A stretch of 64,000 bases of DNA from Paragonimus skrjabini miyazakii (Eukaryota; Platyhelminthes; Trematoda; Plagiorchiida; Troglotrematidae). The notes below the pieces were generated by a model that was given only the letters and a program-made list of their open reading frames with translations, was not told the DNA's origin and searched no databases. Shown piece by piece: positions 57,546 to 64,000 of this stretch. Location of the stretch: assembly GCA_014338405.1 (NCBI GenBank), contig JTDE01002059.1:56502-120501 (forward strand). Reading direction: 5' to 3'. Numbering within the stretch: the first letter of the stretch is position 1; each line of letters opens with the position of its first letter. Position numbers and translations under genes: made by a program.

Positions 57546-60500
57546 GCATGAAGATATGTGAATTAGTTTCCTTGGCCGCTGAGGTTCGTTTCGCTCGTAG
57601 GCTGACAAAACAAATTCACATAGCGTCCTGCTACTCTAGTAACCATGACTCTGTTGTTTTGTGGGTGCGAGTGGGCTATGCATAGCCCAAAAAATCATTT
57701 GACGTCCGGGACTAACATTTGTAGCGGGCTGTTTCGCTGGTAATTTAGATGAGACCCAACTGTGAGAAGTCAGAGCTGTGACTGAATTCGAGTCAGATGC
57801 AGAAACATTGTACTCAAACATGGCTAGCGGTCTACCAGATGAACTACGAAACAGCGCCACCAGCTCGGAAAATCAGCCCCTGGATCCGGTTATCCACCTG
57901 TCTCACTCTCTCACATGGTACGCACCAAGTGATCCAGGCCACCAACTGCTCCTGTAGGAATTTGTCAAACACATCATACTAGAATTCGTCAGTACCCGTA
58001 TTAAAACTAGATATTGTACCACCGTATTATTAGTACTTATTACTAACACACGGAAATAACCACAGGTTTCACATGGACCTCATCATGTGGTGCGATAATC
58101 CACGTTTCTGCTCGTCAGAATATACGGGGACTGAAATGTTCTCTTAGATGAACTAGCATGTCAATAAAATGACGGTGCATAATCAAGGATTTTATGTCTG
58201 ACTGACGCATCTAGTTTGAGTAGGTGTATCTCACAGATTCGCTGTTTTGTTATATATATATATATATATAATGCTCGCACGATTCACAATATTGCAATCC
58301 CCGTTCTACACTGAATCACCTTGTCGCCTGGCTAGTCACCAGATTCTGCATTCAATACATTATCACGGCGGATTGACAAAACAGGGCCTTTTATTTTCGG
58401 TGTCTACGTCTTAACAGCTGACCATCCGTCACGACAAAATGAAATTTAATCAAGAAATCTAACGGGTGCATATATTGTGTTGACCTAGATAGCAAAACAT
58501 AACAACTACCTCATTGTCCAACCGTTTTCTCGATGAGAAAAATGGCCATTTTTTGTGCAACGTTGATTTGTTAGTAGATGGATTAGCCTTTGATCGCATT
58601 CTGTTTTTTTTCGACCTGTTGTATTGCTGAATGCTTCTTGCCAAGATTTCTCGTATAACTTGTGTCTTCCAACTGATGTAACACATGCATGAACAGCTCT
58701 TGTGTCTGTCGCCAATGTCATCGAGATTTATCTTCAGCATACATACAGTCTCTAAATTCCAGTAGTTTAGTGGGAATGTCCTAGCTTACTCGTAAGTGAT
58801 GGTTAGTTGTCGAAGCACAAAGAGAGACAAACAAGTAATCAACCCCAGTGCTTTCAATGTCACCGCATAAGCAGTCCAGAATATGACCACGATGATTATG
58901 CCACTCGGCGGAGTACCTGGCAAACAAATACTTGTTCATGCAACAATGTACTTTTGCAGTAAACAACAATCAAACAGGCTTACTCAAGGTAGGTATTTTG
59001 GTCCAGCTTTCCAATGCTAAACCTAGATCACTTGCAAATTCTTAATGAAACATTACATTCAATTTAGAGAGAGTACTTGTCATTTTATCTATCGTCAAAA
59101 AGAACTGAAATACGAGTCAAGGAAATCATCTCTACCATTGGCTTAAATATATGCTGATGTACCGATAACCGTCGCATGTTAGAATTCTGCGGGAGAAGTT
59201 AACTTTCAAGTCAAAGGTTTCGAGACTGTGAATCGCACCTCTTATGCTAAACTTCTAGAAAAAAGACTTACCAACGTAGCTACAAAATGCATTTCTTCTC
59301 GTTCACAGGCAAACTCTCAAGAACAGTTATTCCGTAAACATTGTTGTCATGGTCATTTGCACAATACACCAGTGTTTTGTCATTGTCAGAATCAGTGCTT
59401 AGCCTGTCTTTCTGAAATTATTAGGGTATTCGACATTCTTAATGATATCAACAAATAACGCCCCTTATAACCCAACTTTCCTTAACCACAGCGCATTCCA
59501 ACAAAACTCGTCATAAGTGATATTGAACTGTGGGTAAATCTGATCTGTATGTGCATTGATTATTGTGAATTAGCCCAAGAATATGATGGAATAAACATGA
59601 CTTTAACCCTAGTATAAATCCAAATACATGATACTTGCGTGTGGTCCGTTTTCTCCAGGACTAAATCTGAAGTATTTCACATATTACTTCGTGTTTTCTG
59701 ATTCCTGTTGAAACTTTGGTTTTTGTTTTGCGTTACTTCGTTCTGTTTTCAGTGCACCCCGGTTTTGCATAGTTTGTAAGATCACTCAGCTAATGTGTGA
59801 ATAAACGCCAGCTGATAACACACTGGCCAAGAAGGGACTCATTCAAAAAACGAGGTAAATCACTTGCGCTGAGTTGTAGTTTGTGTTACGCCAATCAACG
59901 TGTCATTGGAAAGTACGTGAGTGCATTTGAACATCATGTCCAACAGTCACGCTAACAGTTCAGTTAGTCAAGTGTTAAAAGCGTTTCGTTTGACTCGATT
60001 AAAAACGGAATTAGAATGCTATTTAATTACCAACGTCAGGTACTTGGGCGAATCACAAACAAAAACCTAGCGTAAGCACTTCCTATTAGCTCTACCGTTT
60101 AGGAAGCAAGGTAGCGACCGCGGACGCTGAATGCTTGCGTGCTTCAACCGCAGTATCGTTCTCCAATAATTGATTTTTCTATCCACCTAGGTGAATGTTC
60201 TCTCACTCTGAGAACCTCACATCCCTCAGTTCTGCCTATGTGTCTTTTACCGAGGTCACATAATTTGGTAAACAATGTCAGGTTATGCTGACAGATTGTT
60301 CCTCATTGACCGAAAGCACATGTGGCTTTTCGATTCGAGCTAACACACAAGGTTCGGCTGTGTTATTTGTAAGTGCAGTCAAATATATTAGTCTTTGAAT
60401 AGTCTGTTGTACGCAGTAATCCTTTTAAAAATATAAATCTATGTAAACTCTGTTTTCTCTCACGATAGACGGTAGCAGTCATTCAAATATTATGCGGGTC

Positions 60501-62455
60501 CATGTTGTAAATGTGCAGTAACCAGTGGGATTAAGTGGGCACTATACTTAGTAATCCAGTTGTCCGTTTTCCAGTGAATAAAACTTTCCTTGCTAATATC
60601 TCAGCATGTATATGTACGTAACGATGGGCGGAAACCGAAGTACAATCGTTCAATAACGCTGTGTGACATCGTTGTTCCAGGAAAGTAATTCCGTTTAAAA
60701 TTTCTCAATACTCAAAGATATTTCAAAACGTAGTCACCTGAGTCAAATGAAGGAAATCGGAGCGATAATAGAATCCATACTTTTGCATGCCGTTCCACTG
60801 CACTGTATATTCCAAAATCACTTGAACACTGCTACACAAATCTTTCAGTCTATCAATTTGACACCGTCGTGCAATGCATAACGTCACGATCCCATTCATC
60901 TTCCGCGTCCTAAGAATTAGCTTGGAGTAACCGCGCTGTAGATACTGTTGTCCTCCGTAATCATGAAGGGTTTACTTTGATATCTAATCCATACCTTATC
61001 ACGATCACTACAATTACCGTAAAATTGTTACGTCTCCTTCGTCCGTTTCGTTGATTTTGGTCTCATCACACTAAACTGTTGATATGTCCACTCATCACAA
61101 TTTCATCACCATAGTCATAGGAGAGAAAAAACATCATTATGCACTGATATGTAAAGGCGGTTTTGCCACTCCTACGTTCTCAGTACTTATTCCACGCTAT
61201 GGAATTAATATGAGTTGCGAAGTGTGGTCCCCGGAATGTGCCAGAGGAAACCAGAGCAGCATTTTGGGAAATAAATGAGGTTGCTTGTACTAAAACTTTG
61301 TTCAGGCAGGAGATTAATTATATGTGGGGTATGCGATGTGTACGAGGGCCGGATATAGTGGCATCGAAGGTTGCTTTCAATTAGAAACGAGATCAATCAT
61401 TGGCAAGCAAGTTTCTTCATGGGGAATCATGATAACCAGGCAGTACTTTGTGACTTTCACACACAAAATATTTTTCCTTCATTACGTTCATACAATAGTT
61501 CTAATACATAAATGGATGACCGAGTGGGTTACTTTGGTGATCTCAAAACACCTGTGCACAATGAGTTGGTGGTCATATGGGTATGAAAACCACCCAAATA
61601 AACTGTAATGCACGCCCGGTAACAGGCTCGCTTAATTCGCCGTAAACGATATGATACGTTCCATAACATGACGACTCACTAATACGTACAGAAGCCAGCT
61701 CGACTCAGATAACACCATTTATCCGCAAAATTCTAGCAATCTGCACGCCGCCTAATGTTACATCCAAAAGCCTCGAATAACTATATCAACAATTCTATTA
61801 GTGGAAGACGTATGATAAAAATACGAAGTTCAACAGTGAAAGTAACAAACGCAAGGGTTAAAAAGCAATCAGCAGAGACATTATGGTGTGGCCAGCCGAA
61901 GTACATCGAACAATTATTCAGGGCGTGTGTTGACATGAACAATGATAGTCCAAACCTTGCTAGTACAATTGCTGGGCAAACGAATCTTCCCCAGTGATAG
62001 TTAATTTTAGCTATACCTTTGTATAAATAAGATTAACGAATTCCAAGTTCTAATTTTCAACCCGCAAAATTGATTACTGTACGATATAGAATTGCAAAAA
62101 GGGGTAATTCTAGTGTTTATTTATGAGTGCTTTAAACAGTGTCAGCTAAACAGCCCAGACAAAAGGGAAGTTTCAAAAGTGGCACATGTAATAGGAAACT
62201 GGTTAACTGACTAAAAGAAACACATTGACGACCAAGATGATGGTGGATACAAACCATCCTGACTTTGAAGTGTGCTACTGTTTAACAGTCACCGCTTTCT
62301 GATTGCAGATTTTTTAATTAATACTATAGCACCAGTTTCGCTTACGTAGCTCGTACATCGTAGTTCCGCTTCACATAATGTTTTGCCCATCAATTTTACT
62401 TATACACATGGATAGATAGGCGTGTAATAGCAAAATGTTCACCACCCTTTTGTAG
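57546..62455. other. No gene recognised
   Basis: AT-rich sequence with short unrelated open frames and isolated splice-like sites, but no compatible exon chain. Confidence 0.4.
58250..58270. repeat. (TA)n microsatellite
   Basis: An uninterrupted TA run of about ten units. Confidence 0.9.
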
Positions 62456-62992
62456 GAAGCCTATTTCCAGAAGGATGCCATTCAGCTGTCATGGATCTTC
62501 AACTAGGGGTGGATAAACGCCAGTTGTCAGTCGCTGCGGAGTTGGGGGCTGTCTGTGACCTACATTAATAGAAGGTAGTTTATAGAAATGGGGACTTTTG
62601 GCAGACTACCTTCTCCTGTTAGCTGCCTAAATGGTATCATCTTTCACGAATTCTGGGACAGTCCAATTTCTGTCTGGAACAGAGTTTCTGTTACAATTTA
62701 TCCATACGAATCTACAACTAGAATATCGCCGAAACCACATGCAATCCACAGAATAAATGCTCAACTCGTAAAACGTTTGCAGGGAGTGAAGATGCAGAGA
62801 AAAATGGATAGAATTTCAAAGTACACTACACAAGGTTGCGCAGGTGTTGCTGTACAGCCAAGGACAGAAAGACCATTGCCAGATCCATGTGGACTTTTAA
62901 AGCGACAAGCGTTTACACTGTTGGAATTATGTGGGCGGAAGGAAAGACCAATGAGATCAACCAATGATCAACCAATTCAGTTGCAACGCTGA
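62456..62992 (+). CDS. Two adjacent open stretches, hypothetical
   Basis: From the strong acceptor ACCACCCTTTTGTAG, 62456-62568 is open in phase 1 (GSLFPEGCHSAVMDLQLG and on) to a TAA. Just downstream 62588-62992 is a 134-codon frame rich in Arg, Lys and Pro, with no recognised domain. The longer frame is one of the largest in the window. AATAAA occurs at 63171-63176. It may be a retroelement remnant or a real exon. Confidence 0.3.
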
Positions 62993-63061
62993 TTGACCTA
63001 ACCACGGCAAATCTCACGTGATTTCTGTTCCTTTGTTAGTGTGATTTCGATTACATCGCTT

Positions 63062-63176
63062 CTGAGGAAGGCCGTTCTAGATGGTTGAAACGTAGAGTAT
63101 TACAAGTTGCTCATAAATGTTGTGTCATTCTCAATCCATTCATCAATATCTGCCCACCTCTATTATTGCTAATAAA
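63062..63176 (+). repeat. Possible retroelement 3' tail with hammerhead-like core
   Basis: CTGAGGA (63062-63068), a short GGCC/GGTT stem and GAAA (63087-63090) follow the CUGANGA-stem II-GAAA order of hammerhead ribozymes, which occur in Penelope-like elements. Stem III and the cleavage triplet are not evident, so a functional ribozyme is not supported. AATAAA follows at 63171-63176. Confidence 0.25.
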
Positions 63177-63179
63177 ATA

Positions 63180-64000
63180 TAACTGCTTCTGACGTGGTAT
63201 GTTTTTAGATTCTGCGGAGTGAATGACCGTAGATTTATATTAAGAAACTTCAACTAACCAAGTGCTTAGGCTGAATGTGTATTTAGGGTGTTGGCAATAC
63301 ATGTTGTTAAAATCGCATGAAATCCTCCGAAAAATCAGAGGTGACCGAGCGTAGTGCTCGTTGAACCTGGTATGGGACGCAATTTACATATCCATACAAA
63401 ACCAACAGAATTACCTAACTCCCACTCGTAAACACTCAGCTGTCCCGTCTACATGCGAAACCATCAATCAGATTGCGGAAATTCAAATTCCGGTTAATTT
63501 TCACGGCTGACAGGACCACTTCAACAATAAAAAATCTCACGTTATTTTGTAATGACCTCAGATGTTTTCGAAATGAGGTTTTTTCGGAACCATTTCGAGT
63601 GTACTATGGGCAAACCGGATATCCAAGAACATGGAACACACAAACAAAACGTTATAGGTTATTGTGGAAGACATTTGAGTTCAGCGAACGTTAGATAAAT
63701 AGGAATGCTACTCTACTCATAAGACGGAAAGCTTTTTCAGAAGTTTGGCATCAAACAAGAAGTATGGACAAACCGTGTGAGTGATTGAATGTAGAACTTG
63801 CTCTCAGTGACCAGCCAGGCTAGATATTTGGACAGTTGTACTCGAACAAAATGGCTGGACACACACCATACCGGAACATATGATTGCAGACGCACCTTTT
63901 GTCGAGTGCACATGCACACTACGTTGTAGATACTACATCGGTCGTACTTCATACGAACGGCCTTCCATCAATATGGCGTGTTATAATTCGTGGTTTGTCT
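63180..64000. other. No gene recognised
   Basis: AT-rich sequence. Short frames at 63473-63694 (+) and 63952-63737 (-) have no recognised motif. Confidence 0.4.

Overview
The window looks like nuclear DNA of a flatworm, most likely a digenean trematode (schistosomatid or relative). It is AT-rich and gene-poor, with long introns, decayed retroelements (Penelope-like and Ty3/gypsy), tRNA-like short repeats and one 100-N scaffold gap. Above all it carries chains of tiny symmetrical exons, the hallmark of flatworm micro-exon genes (MEGs). The organism assignment is inference from this architecture; no conserved housekeeping gene is present to confirm it.

Layout. 1-1.24 kb: decayed Penelope-like element (RT, then GIY-YIG endonuclease), plus strand. 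2.4-4.5 kb: dispersed repeats and a second Penelope-like RT relic on the minus strand. 4.6-7.0 kb: broken Ty3/gypsy gag-protease-RT, interrupted by the N gap. 7.4-7.6 kb: two-copy tandem repeat. 7.6-11.9 kb: mostly unassigned, with one dispersed repeat at 9.95-10.2 kb.

11.95-41.9 kb: two tandem putative MEGs on the plus strand. MEG-A starts behind a TATA box with a signal-peptide exon (11998-12067), runs through micro-exons of 9-60 nt and can end at 19513. MEG-B starts with its own signal-peptide exon (20082-20127), runs through about 15-20 micro-exons (12-36 nt, plus one of 108 nt) and can end at 41910. Every accepted internal exon is a multiple of three, enters and leaves in phase 1, and is open in that frame. 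Exons can therefore be skipped without shifting frame, as expected for secreted, hypervariably spliced MEG products. Additional terminal exons (31033-31130, and possibly a Cys-rich one at 45811-45963) suggest alternative C-termini.

42-54 kb: a degenerate non-LTR-like RT relic near 43.9 kb, an ORF-dense unassigned block at 50.9-52.5 kb, otherwise nothing recognised. 54.7-57.2 kb: Ty3/gypsy relic on the minus strand, followed by a tRNA-like repeat near 57.5 kb. 57.6-64 kb: mostly unassigned, with two open stretches at 62.46-62.99 kb.

Exons were found by eye: I looked for pyrimidine-AG acceptors, GT donors, multiple-of-three length and open phase 1. Because length and phase were selection criteria, transcript evidence is needed to confirm individual exons. 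The complete chain of compatible exons, two signal-peptide exons and an exon duplication that includes flanking intron make the gene-level call much stronger than any single exon.
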